Positions 7,951-17,060 are shown, counted from the first letter of the stretch. The stretch: DNA of 64,000 nucleotides from Conexibacter arvalis (GCF_014199525.1 NZ_JACHNU010000009.1:89350-153349), one strand, 5' to 3'. The notes: a model not told the origin generated them from the letters alone. Made by a program: numbers and translations.

Positions 7951-9629
7951 GTGATCACGCTCGCGGAGCTGTTGGCGCGGCGGGAGCTGGGGCTGCGCGC
8001 GGTCGCGGCGGCCGGCGACGCCGACGGCGTGGTGCTGCGCGGCGCGGAGGTCTGCGAGCTGCCCGACCCGCGCCCGTGGCTCGACTCCGGCGAGCTGCTG
8101 CTGACGACCGGCGTCGCGCTCGGCCACGGCGCGCACGGGCAGCGGCTGCTGGTCGAGCGGGCGGTCGAGGCGCGCGCGGCCGGGATCGGCTTCTCGATCG
8201 GCCTCGTGCACGCCGAGGTCCCCGACCCGGTGCGCGAGTCGTGCGAGCAGCTCGGGCTGCCGCTGATCGCGATCCCCGCGGCGACGCCGTTCCGGATGGT
8301 CGTCGAGGCCGTCAGCGGCCGCGCCGCGCCCGGCGAGCACCAGGCGGCGCAGCGGACGCTCGCGATGCAGACCTACCTGATGGAGGCGCTCTCGGCGCCC
8401 GAGCCGGAGGCCGAGCTGCTGCGGCGGCTCGGCTCGCTGCTGAGCGGGACGGCGCTGCTCGCCGACGAGGCCGGCGCGGTCGAGGGAGCGCCGAACGCGG
8501 CGCTCCCGCAGGAGCTGTGGGGGCCGCTGCGCGGCGGCAAGGGCGTGCGGCTCCACCACGTGCGCGGTGTCCGCTACGTGAGCGCGCCGGTCGCCGACCG
8601 GATGGGCGCCCGCCGCTGGCTGGTCGTCGCCGGCCCGGCCGACGCGCTGCCCGACCGGCTCGCGCGCGGCGCGCTGCAGAGCGCCGAGAAGCTGGCGCGG
8701 CTGATCGACCGCGCCCGCCCGCCGCGGCCGGCCGAGGCGCGCGCGGTGCGCGCCGAGCTGGCCGCCGCGCTGCTCGGCTGGCGCGACGCCGGCGACCGCC
8801 GCCAGCTCGCCCACCGGGCGGCCGCGCTCGGCCTCGGCGTCGACGAGCCGCTGCACGTCGCGGTGCTGCGGCTGCGGGGGGGGCGGGTGCCGGCGCGCGT
8901 GTCGCGGGCGGTTCCACGGGCGGCGACCGACCGCGCGGCGTGCCGGCGCCCTCGGGCGAGGCGCGCTCGCAGCTGCTGGCGCGCGTGCGCGACGAGGTCG
9001 AAGGGCGGATGACGACCGCGCCGCTCCCGTTCCTGGCCGCGATCCACGACGGCGACCTCGCCGTCGTGGCGCCGTCGGCGGCCGAGGCGGTGCTGCGCGG
9101 GGCGCTGGACGAGCTGGCGGCGGGCGGCGTCGTCGCCGACATGGGCGTCGGCCGCGCCGCGCCGAGCCTCGACGGCCTCCCCCGCTCCTGGCTCGACGCC
9201 CGCTTCGCCGTCGTCCAGCTCGCCGCCGTGCCCGACGACGACGCGACGCCGCCCGGCGGCGAAGGCGCCAGACGCGCCCGCCGCGCGGCCGGCCCCGCCC
9301 CGCGCACGCTCAGCTACGACGACTTCGACCTCGCGACGACCGTCGTCTGCGACGCCGCCCCGCCCGCGCTCGCCGCACGCCGCGCGACGCTCAGAGACGA
9401 CCAGCTCGACGGCGCCCTGCGCGAGACGCTCGACGCCTACCTGGCCCACCGCCTCGACGTCCCCCGCACCGCCGCGGCGCTCCACCTCCACCCCAACTCC
9501 GTCCGCTACCGCCTCCAGCGGATCGAGCGCGAGCTCGGCCGCTCGCTCGACGACCCCGTCACGATCGCCAACCTCTACCTGGCGACGCTCGTCGACCGCG
9601 CGGGCGGGGCGGGCGGCGGGGAGGGCTGA
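7951..9629 (+). pseudogene. PucR-family transcriptional regulator interrupted by a frameshift
   Basis: Two frames together make one PucR-family regulator of about 559 residues. The N-terminal purine-catabolism domain starts ITLAELLARRELG and contains LLLTTGVALG; it reads in one frame to about 8880. The central part and the C-terminal helix-turn-helix (TAAALHLHPNSVRYRLQRIE, near 9470-9530) read in another frame to TGA at 9627-9629. The switch falls at a run of eight G (8876-8883); one extra G would restore the frame. The gene faces away from the hyu operon and probably regulates it. It may be a real mutation, a phase-variable tract or a sequencing error. GTG 7951 is the chosen start; GTG 7918 is possible. 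Confidence 0.75.
8876..8883 (+). other. G8 homopolymer at the PucR frameshift
   Basis: Eight consecutive G bases lie exactly where the PucR reading frame changes. A run of nine would give one continuous protein. Homopolymer slippage in the cell or a base-calling error would each produce this. Confidence 0.8.
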
Positions 9630-11098
9630 GCCGGCGCCGCCGCCCGGTCGATCGTCGCCCAGCCGATCACGAGGTCGCCGTCCATCAGGCAGGCGGTCTG
9701 GCCGGGGGCGGCGCCGTCGACCGGCTCCTCGAGCGCGATCTCCAGGCGGCGGTGACTGCCGGGGGCGGGGTCGCCGAGGAGGCGCGCCGGGAGCGGCTTG
9801 GCGCGGTAGCGGAGCTTGACGCGGTCGACGCGGGCGCCGTCGCGGTGGAGGCGGGCGCCGCGGACGGGGACGGTGCGGGTCTGCAGCTCGGCGCGGGTGC
9901 CGGCGACGACGCGGTTGGCCGCCGCGTCGGTCCGCAGCACGTACAGCGGCTCGGCGGCGGCGACGCCGAGGCCTCTGCGCTGGCCGACCGTGTACGCCTG
10001 GTGGCCGGCGTGGCGGCCGATCACCGTGCCGTCGCTGTCGACGATCTCGCCGGGCATCTGCTCGATCCCGGCGTGGCGGGCGAGGAACGCCTGACGGCTC
10101 GTGCCGGCGAGGAAGCAGAGGTCCTGCGAGTCGGCCTTGCTCGCGACCGGCAGCTCGGCCTCCCGCGCCAACGCGCGCACCTGCGGCTTCGTCAGCTCGC
10201 CGAGCGGGAAGCGCATCCGCGCCAGCGACGCCGGCGCCAGCGCGGAGAGCATGTAGGTCTGGTCCTTCCACGCGTCGACGGCGGCGCGCAGCAGCGGGCC
10301 GCGCTCGGCATCGTGCTCGACCCGCGCGTAGTGGCCGGTCGCGAGCGTCGCGGCGCCGACCCGGTCGGCCAGCTCCAGCATCGCGTCGAGCCGCACGTGG
10401 CCGTTGCAGCGGACGCACGGGTTGGGCGTGAGGCCGGCCCGGTGGTCCTCCAGGAACGGCGTCACGACGCCGGCGCGGAACTCGGCGCGCAGGTCGAGCG
10501 TCAGGTGCGGCAGCCCCATCCGGTGCGCGAGCCCGCGCGCGTGACGGACCGCCTGCGCCGAGCAGCACGAGCGCTCGTCGTCGTTCTCCTCGTCGGCCCA
10601 CAGCTCGAGCGTGACGGCGACGGCGTCATGGGCGCTCGCGCACAGCAGCGCGGCGACGGCGCTGTCGACGCCGCCCGACATCGCGACGAGCGTCCGCTCC
10701 GAGCCGTCGGCCGGCGCAGGCAGCGCGCCGCGCTCGCGAACCGCGGCGCCGAGCGCCCGCGCGAGCGCGTCGGCGACCAGCTCGGCGGCGTGGAACTTGC
10801 CGGCAGACAGCCCGCCCAGCTCGGCCGCGACCTCGTGCGCGCCGATCCGCGCGGCGTCGAGCACGCCGATCCCCTCGACCAGCTCGGCGACGGCGCTCAG
10901 CGACGCGACCGTCGCGCCGCACGCCTCCGCCTCCCAGCCGATCGCGCCGACCCGCTCGCCGGCGTCGTCGAGCGCCAGCGTCAGCCGCACGACGTCGCCG
11001 CACAGCCTCGTCCCGGCGACGCCGAGCGCGCCGCCCTCAGGCGCCCGCCCGCGCCCGTGGCGGGAGGTCAGATGGTGCTCGAACAGCTCGGGATCCAC
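9575..11098 (-). CDS. mnmA: tRNA 2-thiouridylase MnmA fused to an N-terminal IscU/NifU-like domain
   Basis: The C-terminal 370 residues are MnmA, which thiolates U34 of Lys, Glu and Gln tRNAs. They show the PP-loop SGGVDSA (141-147), the catalytic Cys in NPCVRCNGHVR, and the second Cys in DSQDLCFLAG. Residues 1-125 resemble an iron-sulfur scaffold: CGDVVRLTL (Cys33), EACGATVAS (Cys60) and GKFHAAEL (His103). The third scaffold cysteine, normally right after that His, is Ala here. Total 507 residues against about 360 for ordinary MnmA. The GTG at 11098 starts the conserved region; the frame stays open further upstream. The 3' end overlaps the convergent PucR gene by 55 bases. Confidence 0.9.
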   Translation of the reverse strand: MDPELFEHHLTSRHGRGRAPEGGALGVAGTRLCGDVVRLTLALDDAGERVGAIGWEAEACGATVASLSAVAELVEGIGVLDAARIGAHEVAAELGGLSAGKFHAAELVADALARALGAAVRERGALPAPADGSERTLVAMSGGVDSAVAALLCASAHDAVAVTLELWADEENDDERSCCSAQAVRHARGLAHRMGLPHLTLDLRAEFRAGVVTPFLEDHRAGLTPNPCVRCNGHVRLDAMLELADRVGAATLATGHYARVEHDAERGPLLRAAVDAWKDQTYMLSALAPASLARMRFPLGELTKPQVRALAREAELPVASKADSQDLCFLAGTSRQAFLARHAGIEQMPGEIVDSDGTVIGRHAGHQAYTVGQRRGLGVAAAEPLYVLRTDAAANRVVAGTRAELQTRTVPVRGARLHRDGARVDRVKLRYRAKPLPARLLGDPAPGSHRRLEIALEEPVDGAAPGQTACLMDGDLVIGWATIDRAAAPAQPSPPPAPPARSTSVAR

Positions 11099-11169
11099 GG
11101 CAGCCGAGTGTAGAAGGCGAGGCCGCGGTCGCCGCGGCCCCGTCACGCACGGGCGCCCCGCTCGCGCCA

Positions 11170-11194
11170 AGCGGCCGCGACTCGCGCGGCCGCT
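11170..11194 (-). terminator. Hairpin downstream of the secreted protein gene
   Basis: AGCGGCCGCG and CGCGGCCGCT form a perfect 10-base-pair stem with a 5-base loop. It lies 9 bases beyond the stop of the minus-strand gene at 11204. There is no T tract. A second hairpin (GGCCGCGG-TCG-CCGCGGCC) lies near 11121-11139. Confidence 0.55.
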
Positions 11195-11203
11195 CGCCTC
11201 ACG

Positions 11204-12268
11204 TCAGCCCCGGACCTGGAGGTTGCGCCAGGTCTCGCGCGGCTTGACGCAGTAGACGTTGTCGCCGGTGTGCCACACGTCGCGGCCGTAGCGGACGCAG
11301 TAGTTCCAGTACTCCGCGTTCGAGTAGCCGCCGACGAGGGCGTAGATCCGCCGCGTCGGCGTATGGGAGGTGCGGACGACGAAGCGGCCCTTGCGGAGCG
11401 TGCGCCCGACCGCGACGCCGCCGGCGGTCAACCGTCCCTGCGCGATTCTGAAGCTGTACTGGGTGATGCCGGTGCGGGCCGGGGTCAGCGGGATGAAGTG
11501 AAGCGTCCCGTCGTCGGCGCGCAGGCGCAACCCGGCACCTCTGCCACCGCGCTTCCAGCCCTCGCAGGGATCGCTCGAGCTGACGGTCGTCCAGCGCGCG
11601 GTCCCCTGGCGCCGCACCGAGAAGACGAACGGCTGCGCGCTGTAGCGGCGCGCGCAGCCGGACGGCCGCCGCATCCGCACCTGCGCGTCGGCCTGCTCGC
11701 CCCACGCCTCCTTGAAGGTCCAGATCGTCGGCTTCGGCTGCCGCACGCCCTCGATCACCGGGACGGTGGCGGTCACCGTCCGCCGGCAGGTCGTCGTCAG
11801 CCCGCCGTAGAACTCGACCCACCCCTCCTCGATCAGCTCGCGGATCTCCTGCTCCGACATGTCCCACGGCTCGCCGTCCTCGCCCCAATCGGTCACCTGG
11901 TGCTCGAGGTAGCTCAGCTCGACGTCGACCGGTCCGCTCCCGTAGTCGGCGACCAGCCAGAACGAGTCGTACTGGCCGGTGTCGAGCGTGTCGTCCCACT
12001 CGACCGCGCCGCGCTTGAAGCGCAGCGTCGCCTTCTGTCTCGGCGCCGACAGCGCCGTGCTCGAGCGCTTGCGCACCGGCACGTCATACCAGCGGTATCT
12101 GACGATCTGATCGGGCAGCCGCATCGACAGGAGCGACGCGGGCTCCGGGGCGCACTGCGGCTCCTGCGCGGCCGCGGAGGCCGGGACGATGAGCGCGGCC
12201 GCGACGGCGGCGGCGAGCGCCGCGCGGAGCGCGGCGGCACGGGGGAACATACGTTCGGGATGGCGCAT
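11204..12268 (-). CDS. Secreted protein of unknown function
   Basis: This 354-residue protein begins with a clear signal peptide: basic residues, an Ala/Leu/Val-rich core, then an ASAAAQ cleavage site near residue 33. The mature part has several cysteines (for example TTTCRRT, SSDPCEGW, NYCVRYG, VYCVKP) that could form disulfides, and many Trp and Tyr residues, so an extracellular folded domain is likely. I do not recognise the family. It lies between aspS and mnmA on the minus strand, separated from both by hairpins, so it is probably a single-gene unit. ATG 12268 is the chosen start; ATG 12250 (MFPRAA) is equally possible, since neither has a good ribosome site. Confidence 0.75.
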   Translation of the reverse strand: MRHPERMFPRAAALRAALAAAVAAALIVPASAAAQEPQCAPEPASLLSMRLPDQIVRYRWYDVPVRKRSSTALSAPRQKATLRFKRGAVEWDDTLDTGQYDSFWLVADYGSGPVDVELSYLEHQVTDWGEDGEPWDMSEQEIRELIEEGWVEFYGGLTTTCRRTVTATVPVIEGVRQPKPTIWTFKEAWGEQADAQVRMRRPSGCARRYSAQPFVFSVRRQGTARWTTVSSSDPCEGWKRGGRGAGLRLRADDGTLHFIPLTPARTGITQYSFRIAQGRLTAGGVAVGRTLRKGRFVVRTSHTPTRRIYALVGGYSNAEYWNYCVRYGRDVWHTGDNVYCVKPRETWRNLQVRG

Positions 12269-12310
12269 GGGCGCTGGCACGCTACCACTCGGCCGACCGC
12301 GCCGCCATTA

Positions 12311-12335
12311 GTCGACCGGGACGTCGCCGGTCGAC
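12311..12335. terminator. First of two tandem hairpins after aspS
   Basis: GTCGACCGG and CCGGTCGAC form a perfect 9-base-pair stem with a 7-base loop. It lies in the gap between aspS and the secreted protein gene, both on the minus strand. Confidence 0.5.
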
Positions 12336-12341
12336 CGCCCC

Positions 12342-12372
12342 GCCGGCGGCGACGTCGGCCGTCGCCGCCGGC
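12342..12372 (-). terminator. Strong hairpin directly after aspS
   Basis: GCCGGCGGCGAC and GTCGCCGCCGGC form a perfect 12-base-pair stem with a 7-base loop, 8 bases beyond the aspS stop. It probably ends the membrane protein-MBL-hisS-aspS transcript. It lacks a T tract, which is common in GC-rich actinobacteria. Confidence 0.65.
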
Positions 12373-12380
12373 CGCTCCTG

Positions 12381-14198
12381 CTAGGAGGTGCTCGGCGCCG
12401 CGGCGCCGGCCGCCCGCGCCGCCTGCTGGGCCTTGACCTCGGGCGCGACGCCGAGGCCGACGTCGCGCAGCTGCGCCTCGTCGACCGGGGCCGGGGCGCC
12501 GGTCAGCGGGTCGGTGCCGCTGGCGGCCTTCGGGAAGGCCATCGCGTCGCGGATCGTCTCGCGGCCGGCGAGCAGCGCGACGATCCGGTCGATCCCCATC
12601 GCGATGCCGCCGTGCGGCGGGGCGCCGTACTTGAGCGCGTCGAGCAGGAAGCCGAAGCGGGCCTGCGCCTCGTCCGCGTCGATGCCGAGGATCGCCAGCA
12701 CCTGCTGCTGCACCTCCGGCGTGCTGATGCGGATCGAGCCGCCGCCGATCTCGGAGCCGTCGAGCACGAGGTCGTAGGCGCGCGAGCGCAGCGAGCCGGG
12801 GTCCGACAGGTCGCCGGTCGGCGCGGTGAAGGGATGGTGGAGCGCGTTCCAGGCGCCGTCGTCGCCCTGCTCGAACATCGGGAAGTCGACGACCCAGAGG
12901 ATGTCGTGGCGCCCTTCGGGCACCAGCCCGAAGCGGTCGGCGAGCTCGAGCCGCAGCGCCCCGAGCGCCTGGGCGGCGATCGCGGCCCGGTCGGCGACGA
13001 TCAGCAGCAGGTCGCCCGGCTTCCCCTCCAGCGCGCCGGTCACCGCCGCGATCTCCTCCGCCGAGAGCGCCTTGGCGACCGGCGAGCGCCACGTGCCGTC
13101 CTCCTGCACGAACGCCCACACGAGGCCCTTCGCGCCGTGCTGTCTGGCCAGCTCGGTGAGCGCGTCGAGCTCTCTGCGCGGCAGCTCGCGGGCGCCCGCG
13201 TTCAACCCGCGGATCACCCCGCCGGAGGCCAGCGCCCCGGCGAAGACCTTGAACGCCGTCCCCTCGAACAGCGGGCCCAGCTCGCTGATCTCCAGCCCGA
13301 AGCGGGTGTCGGGGCGGTCGGAGCCGAACCGCAACATCGCCTCGTCGTAGCTCATCCGCGGCCACGGCGCCGGCGCGGCCTCGAGGCCGCCGGCGGCGAA
13401 GACGGCGCTCATCACCGCCTCCATCGTCTCGATCACGTCGTCCTCGTCGACGAACGACATCTCGAGGTCGAGCTGCGTGAACTCCGGCTGGCGGTCGGCG
13501 CGCGAGTCCTCGTCGCGGAAGCAGCGGGCGATCTGGAAGTAGCGCTCGAAGCCGCCGATCATCAGCAGCTGCTTGAACAGCTGCGGCGACTGCGGCAGCG
13601 CATAGAAGCTCCCGGGCTCGATCCGCGCCGGCACGAGGTAGTCGCGCGCGCCCTCGGGCGTCGAGCGGGTCAGGCTCGGCGTCTCGATCTCGAGGAAGTC
13701 GCGCTCGGTCAGCACCGCGCGCATCGTCTGGGTGACGACGTGGCGCAGCTTGATCGCCTCCTGCATCCCGGCGCGGCGCAGGTCGAGCGCGCGGTGGCGC
13801 AGGCGCAGCTCCTCGTTGACCGGGCCGTCCTCGTCGATCGGGAAGGGCGGCGTCTCGGCGGAGGCATGGACGATCAGCTCGTCGACGGTGACCTCGATCT
13901 CGCCGGTCGGGATGTTCGGGTTGACGTTCTCCGCGTCGCGGCGGGTGACCGTCCCGACCGCCGTCAGCACGTGCTCGGAGCGGAGCGAATGGGCCAGCCT
14001 GTGGGCCTCGGGCGCGCGGTCGGGATGGAAGGTCAGCTGGACGATGCCGGAGCGGTCGCGCAGGTCGATGAAGATCAGGCCGCCGTGATCGCGGCGCCGG
14101 TGGACCCAGCCGGCGACGCGGACCTGCTCGTCGGCGCGGGCGGCGGTCAGGTCGCCCGACCAGGCGTCGCGGTAGCGGTTGGGCCGCGGTGTCCTCAT
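12381..14198 (-). CDS. aspS: Aspartyl-tRNA synthetase
   Basis: This 605-residue class II synthetase charges tRNA-Asp. The N-terminal OB-fold anticodon-binding domain reads VAGWVHRRRDHGGLIFIDLRDRSG. The bacterial-type signature GARDYLVPAR, motif 2 around RCFRDEDSRADRQPEFTQLD and motif 3 GIAMGIDRIVALL are all present. Length is normal for bacterial AspRS with the GAD insertion. The ATG overlaps the hisS stop (ATGA), so the two genes are coupled. It ends the cluster and is followed by two hairpins. Whether it also charges tRNA-Asn cannot be told here. Confidence 0.97.
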   Translation of the reverse strand: MRTPRPNRYRDAWSGDLTAARADEQVRVAGWVHRRRDHGGLIFIDLRDRSGIVQLTFHPDRAPEAHRLAHSLRSEHVLTAVGTVTRRDAENVNPNIPTGEIEVTVDELIVHASAETPPFPIDEDGPVNEELRLRHRALDLRRAGMQEAIKLRHVVTQTMRAVLTERDFLEIETPSLTRSTPEGARDYLVPARIEPGSFYALPQSPQLFKQLLMIGGFERYFQIARCFRDEDSRADRQPEFTQLDLEMSFVDEDDVIETMEAVMSAVFAAGGLEAAPAPWPRMSYDEAMLRFGSDRPDTRFGLEISELGPLFEGTAFKVFAGALASGGVIRGLNAGARELPRRELDALTELARQHGAKGLVWAFVQEDGTWRSPVAKALSAEEIAAVTGALEGKPGDLLLIVADRAAIAAQALGALRLELADRFGLVPEGRHDILWVVDFPMFEQGDDGAWNALHHPFTAPTGDLSDPGSLRSRAYDLVLDGSEIGGGSIRISTPEVQQQVLAILGIDADEAQARFGFLLDALKYGAPPHGGIAMGIDRIVALLAGRETIRDAMAFPKAASGTDPLTGAPAPVDEAQLRDVGLGVAPEVKAQQAARAAGAAAPSTS

Positions 14199-15448
14199 GC
14201 CAGCGTCTTCCCCTTCTTCAGCACGACCGGGATCACCCGGCCGGGTTCGAGCTCGTCCTGTTCTCCGGTCTCCATGTCCTTCAGCGTCGCGCCGTCGGGG
14301 CCGACGATCGCGACGAAGCGGGCGCCGCTGCGGTCGGCCTGCTTCAGCTGGCCCTTGAGCGAGCGGCCGGCCAGCTCGAACTGGGCCGAGAGACCGGCGC
14401 GCCGGGCCTCCCAGCAGAGCTCGAAGCCGGTCGCGCGCCCCTCCGGCGCCGCGTAGGCGACGTAGAGGTCGAGCAGCGGCGCCGGCACCGGCTCCTCGCC
14501 GGCCGCCAGCAGGATCCGCTCGATCCCGGCCGCCCAGCCGATGCCGGGCGTCGACGGGCCGCCGATCTGCTCGATCAGCCCGTCGTAGCGGCCGCCGCCG
14601 CCGACGCCCGACTGGGCGCCGAGCGCGTCGCTGGTGAACTCGAAGAGCGTGCGCGCGTAGTAGTCGAGGCCGCGCACGAGCGTCTTGTCTACCTCGTAGG
14701 CGAGGTCGGCGCCGTCGAGCAGCGCCCGCACCTCGGCGAAGTGGTCGAGGTCCTCGGCCGAGAGGTGGTCGAGCAGCCGCGGCGCCCCCTCCATCACGGC
14801 CTTCGTGCCGGGGTGGTCGGCGTCGAAGGCGCGCAGCGGGTTGAGGTCGATTCGCGCGCGGACCTCCTCGGAGAGCTGGTCCTCGTGGTCGCGCAGGTAG
14901 CGCTGCAGCAGCTCGCGGTAGGCGGCGCGCGTCTTGGGCGTGCCGAGCGAGCCGAGCCGCAGCCGCACGTCCCTCACGCCGAGCGACTCGAGCAGCTCGG
15001 CCAGCAGCAGGATCGACTCGGCGTCGACGGCCGGGTCGGCGGAGCCGATCGCCTCGGCGCCGACCTGCCAGAACTGGCGGTAGCGGCCGGCCTGCGCCCG
15101 CTCGTAGCGGTAGAAGCTCGACAGGTACCACAGCTTCACCGGCTGCGGCAGCTTCTGCATCCCGTGCTCGAGGTAGGCGCGCGCGACCGGCGCCGTCCCC
15201 TCCGGGCGCAGCGTCACGGAGCGGCCGCCGCCGTCCTCGAAGGTGTACATCTCCTTCTGGACGATGTCGGTCGAGGCGCCGACGCCGCGGGCGAACAGCT
15301 CGGTCGCCTCGAAGGTCGGGGTCTCGATCCGGCGGTAGCCGGCCGCGCCAAGGATCCGGCGGGCGGTCGCCTCGACGTGGTCGCGGCGGACCGCGTCGTC
15401 GGGCAGCACGTCGTAGGTGCCGCGCGGGGCTTGCAGCTTCTTGCCCAT
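14195..15448 (-). CDS. hisS: Histidyl-tRNA synthetase
   Basis: This 417-residue class II synthetase charges tRNA-His. It starts with LQAPRGTYDVLP, the usual HisRS beginning. Motif 2 is YRYERAQAGRYRQFWQVG; the HisA signature LVRGLDYYARTLFEF and motif 3 PGIGWAAGIERILLA follow. The C-terminal anticodon-binding domain ends normally. It sits 6 bases after the MBL gene and overlaps aspS by 4. The order glyoxalase-like MBL, hisS, aspS is a known conserved neighbourhood in actinobacteria and firmicutes. Confidence 0.97.
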   Translation of the reverse strand: MGKKLQAPRGTYDVLPDDAVRRDHVEATARRILGAAGYRRIETPTFEATELFARGVGASTDIVQKEMYTFEDGGGRSVTLRPEGTAPVARAYLEHGMQKLPQPVKLWYLSSFYRYERAQAGRYRQFWQVGAEAIGSADPAVDAESILLLAELLESLGVRDVRLRLGSLGTPKTRAAYRELLQRYLRDHEDQLSEEVRARIDLNPLRAFDADHPGTKAVMEGAPRLLDHLSAEDLDHFAEVRALLDGADLAYEVDKTLVRGLDYYARTLFEFTSDALGAQSGVGGGGRYDGLIEQIGGPSTPGIGWAAGIERILLAAGEEPVPAPLLDLYVAYAAPEGRATGFELCWEARRAGLSAQFELAGRSLKGQLKQADRSGARFVAIVGPDGATLKDMETGEQDELEPGRVIPVVLKKGKTLA

Positions 15449-15454
15449 CGTCCG

Positions 15455-16096
15455 CTACGCGACGAGGTCTTGGAGGAAGGGGTTGGTCGCCCGCTCGGCG
15501 CCGAGCGTCGTCGGACCCATGTGTCCGGGGAAGACCTGCGCCCTGTCGTCGTATCTCTCCAGCAGCTCGGCGATCGATCGCAGCAGCCGCCCGTGGTCGC
15601 CGAACGGCAGGTCGGTGCGGCCGATCGAGCCCTGGAAGAGCACGTCGCCGGAGAACAGCGCGCTGCCGTCGGCCAGCGCCCAGGTGACGTGGCCGGGACT
15701 GTGGCCGGGCGTGAAGACGACGTCGAAGTCGAGGCCGGCGACCGACACCCGCTCGCCGCCGGAGATCGTGTGCTCGGGGTCGTGGTTCTCGAACGGGCCG
15801 AAGCCGGGCCACGGCACGTATCTGTTGACGTCGAGCAGCACGTCGCGCTCGATCTGCGGGCACCAGACCGGCGCGCCGGTCGCGCGCGCGACCGGCGCGA
15901 CGGCGCCGACGTGGTCGAAGTGGGTGTGCGTGAGCAGGATCGCCTCCAGTCTCACGCCGAGCTCGTCGATCGCCCCCAGCAGCCGCTCGGCCTCGTCGCC
16001 CGGATCGAAGATGACGGCCGTCTCGGCGCCCTGCCGGCGGACCAGGTAGCTGTTCTCCTGGACCGGGCCGACGGTGAAGGGGACGACCTCGATCAC
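15455..16096 (-). CDS. MBL-fold hydrolase, glyoxalase II-like
   Basis: This 213-residue protein has the metallo-beta-lactamase fold metal site THTHFDHVGA (residues about 56-65), a further His in TPGHSPGHVTW, the Asp in FSGDVLF and a C-terminal His in PGHMGPTT. Such proteins hydrolyse thioesters or related bonds using two metal ions; the exact substrate is unknown. The GTG start overlaps the stop of the upstream membrane protein (GTGA). Its position before hisS-aspS is conserved in related actinobacteria, where it is annotated as a glyoxalase II homologue. The start could not be further upstream without overlapping the previous gene extensively. Confidence 0.88.
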   Translation of the reverse strand: MIEVVPFTVGPVQENSYLVRRQGAETAVIFDPGDEAERLLGAIDELGVRLEAILLTHTHFDHVGAVAPVARATGAPVWCPQIERDVLLDVNRYVPWPGFGPFENHDPEHTISGGERVSVAGLDFDVVFTPGHSPGHVTWALADGSALFSGDVLFQGSIGRTDLPFGDHGRLLRSIAELLERYDDRAQVFPGHMGPTTLGAERATNPFLQDLVA

Positions 16097-16488
16097 GCGT
16101 CGCCTCTCCTGCCGCCCGCTGCGGCGCGCTCCTTCAGTCTCTTCGCCTGCCGGCGGCGGTAGACGAAGAGGTCGGTGTAGTAGCCCATCGGGACGTAGAC
16201 GAGCAGCATGAAGAGCGCGATGAAGATCTTGCTCGCGAACGGCTGGTCTCTGAACAGCAGCACGAGCAGGACGAAGAAGAAGGCCGTCGCGATCGCGGCG
16301 CGGTTCAACGCGCCGCGCCACGTCGGCGGCTGGTCGAGCCGCTCCAAGCGCTTCGCGCGCGCCTCGTCGCGCGCAGACAGCTTGCGCTCTCTCTCGCTCG
16401 GCTTGCGTCCCGTGCGGCCGCGGGCCTCGATCTGACCGGCGGCGTTGCCACGGTGCTTCGTCTGGCGCTTCTTCTTCGTCTGTGCCAT
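16093..16488 (-). CDS. Small basic membrane protein, two helices
   Basis: This 131-residue protein has a very basic N-terminal half (MAQTKKKRQTKHRGN, then more Arg/Lys to residue 55), two hydrophobic helices (about 62-80 and 86-105) joined by a short charged loop, and a basic tail. I do not recognise the family. It is the first gene of the cluster leading to hisS and aspS and overlaps the MBL gene by 4 bases, so it is co-expressed with translation genes. A basic tail next to membrane helices could bind nucleic acid or phospholipid, but nothing more can be claimed. Confidence 0.8.
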   Translation of the reverse strand: MAQTKKKRQTKHRGNAAGQIEARGRTGRKPSERERKLSARDEARAKRLERLDQPPTWRGALNRAAIATAFFFVLLVLLFRDQPFASKIFIALFMLLVYVPMGYYTDLFVYRRRQAKRLKERAAAGGRRGDA

Positions 16489-16541
16489 GGCTCCTTAGGA
16501 GATTAGTGGCTGCCCGCACGCGGGGCCGCGCGGCACGTCGG

Positions 16542-17060
16542 TCAGCCGCGCGCCGGCGGGAGCTGGCGCTCGACCTGGGCGCGCGCCGCTCTGATCGCGG
16601 CGCTGTCGCTGACGAGCCGCTGCGTCGCCTCGCGCGCCGCCTGCGGGTCGTGCTGGCGCGCGGCGGTCGCGACCGCTCGGAGGTCCTCGGCGCCGTCCGA
16701 CAGCGCCTCGCGCAGGTCGTCGAACGCCGTGTCGAGGTCGGCCGGGACGTCGAGCGACTCCAGTCTCGCGACCGCCGACTCGGCGCGGACGGTCAGCGCC
16801 GAGAACTGGTCGGCCAGCTCCGCGTCGGCCGTCCCGGGCGCGTTCCTGACGGCCGTGCCGAGATCTCTGCCGATCGCGACGATCTCCGCTCTGATCGGCG
16901 CGTAGGCGGCCGCCGCCCCCGTGACCGAGAGCCGCGGTGCGGTCGTCGTCGTGACGGTCCCGCCGGTGTCGTCGTCGCCGCAGCCGGCGAGCGCCGCCGC
17001 GGCGAGCACGAGCGCCGTGCCTCCCACGGCCAGCGCTCGGGAGCTGCGTGCCATGAACAT
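16542..17060 (-). CDS. Predicted lipoprotein of unknown function
   Basis: This 172-residue protein has a type II signal peptide with lipobox ALAGC (Cys near residue 27), followed by a short Asp/Gly/Thr linker, so it should be lipid-anchored on the outer face of the membrane. The mature part is largely alpha-helical by composition, Ala/Arg/Asp-rich, without cysteine or obvious catalytic motifs. It stands alone between the hisS cluster and the formimidoyltransferase gene. A second ATG two codons downstream (17054) could be the true start. The family is not recognised. Confidence 0.75.
   Translation of the reverse strand: MFMARSSRALAVGGTALVLAAAALAGCGDDDTGGTVTTTTAPRLSVTGAAAAYAPIRAEIVAIGRDLGTAVRNAPGTADAELADQFSALTVRAESAVARLESLDVPADLDTAFDDLREALSDGAEDLRAVATAARQHDPQAAREATQRLVSDSAAIRAARAQVERQLPPARG

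Noticed and set aside
1942-9629. Very long plus-strand open frames opposite hyuA, hyuB and the permease
   Set aside because: They are Arg/Asp-rich shadows caused by high GC, with no domain, while the minus strand encodes recognisable proteins.
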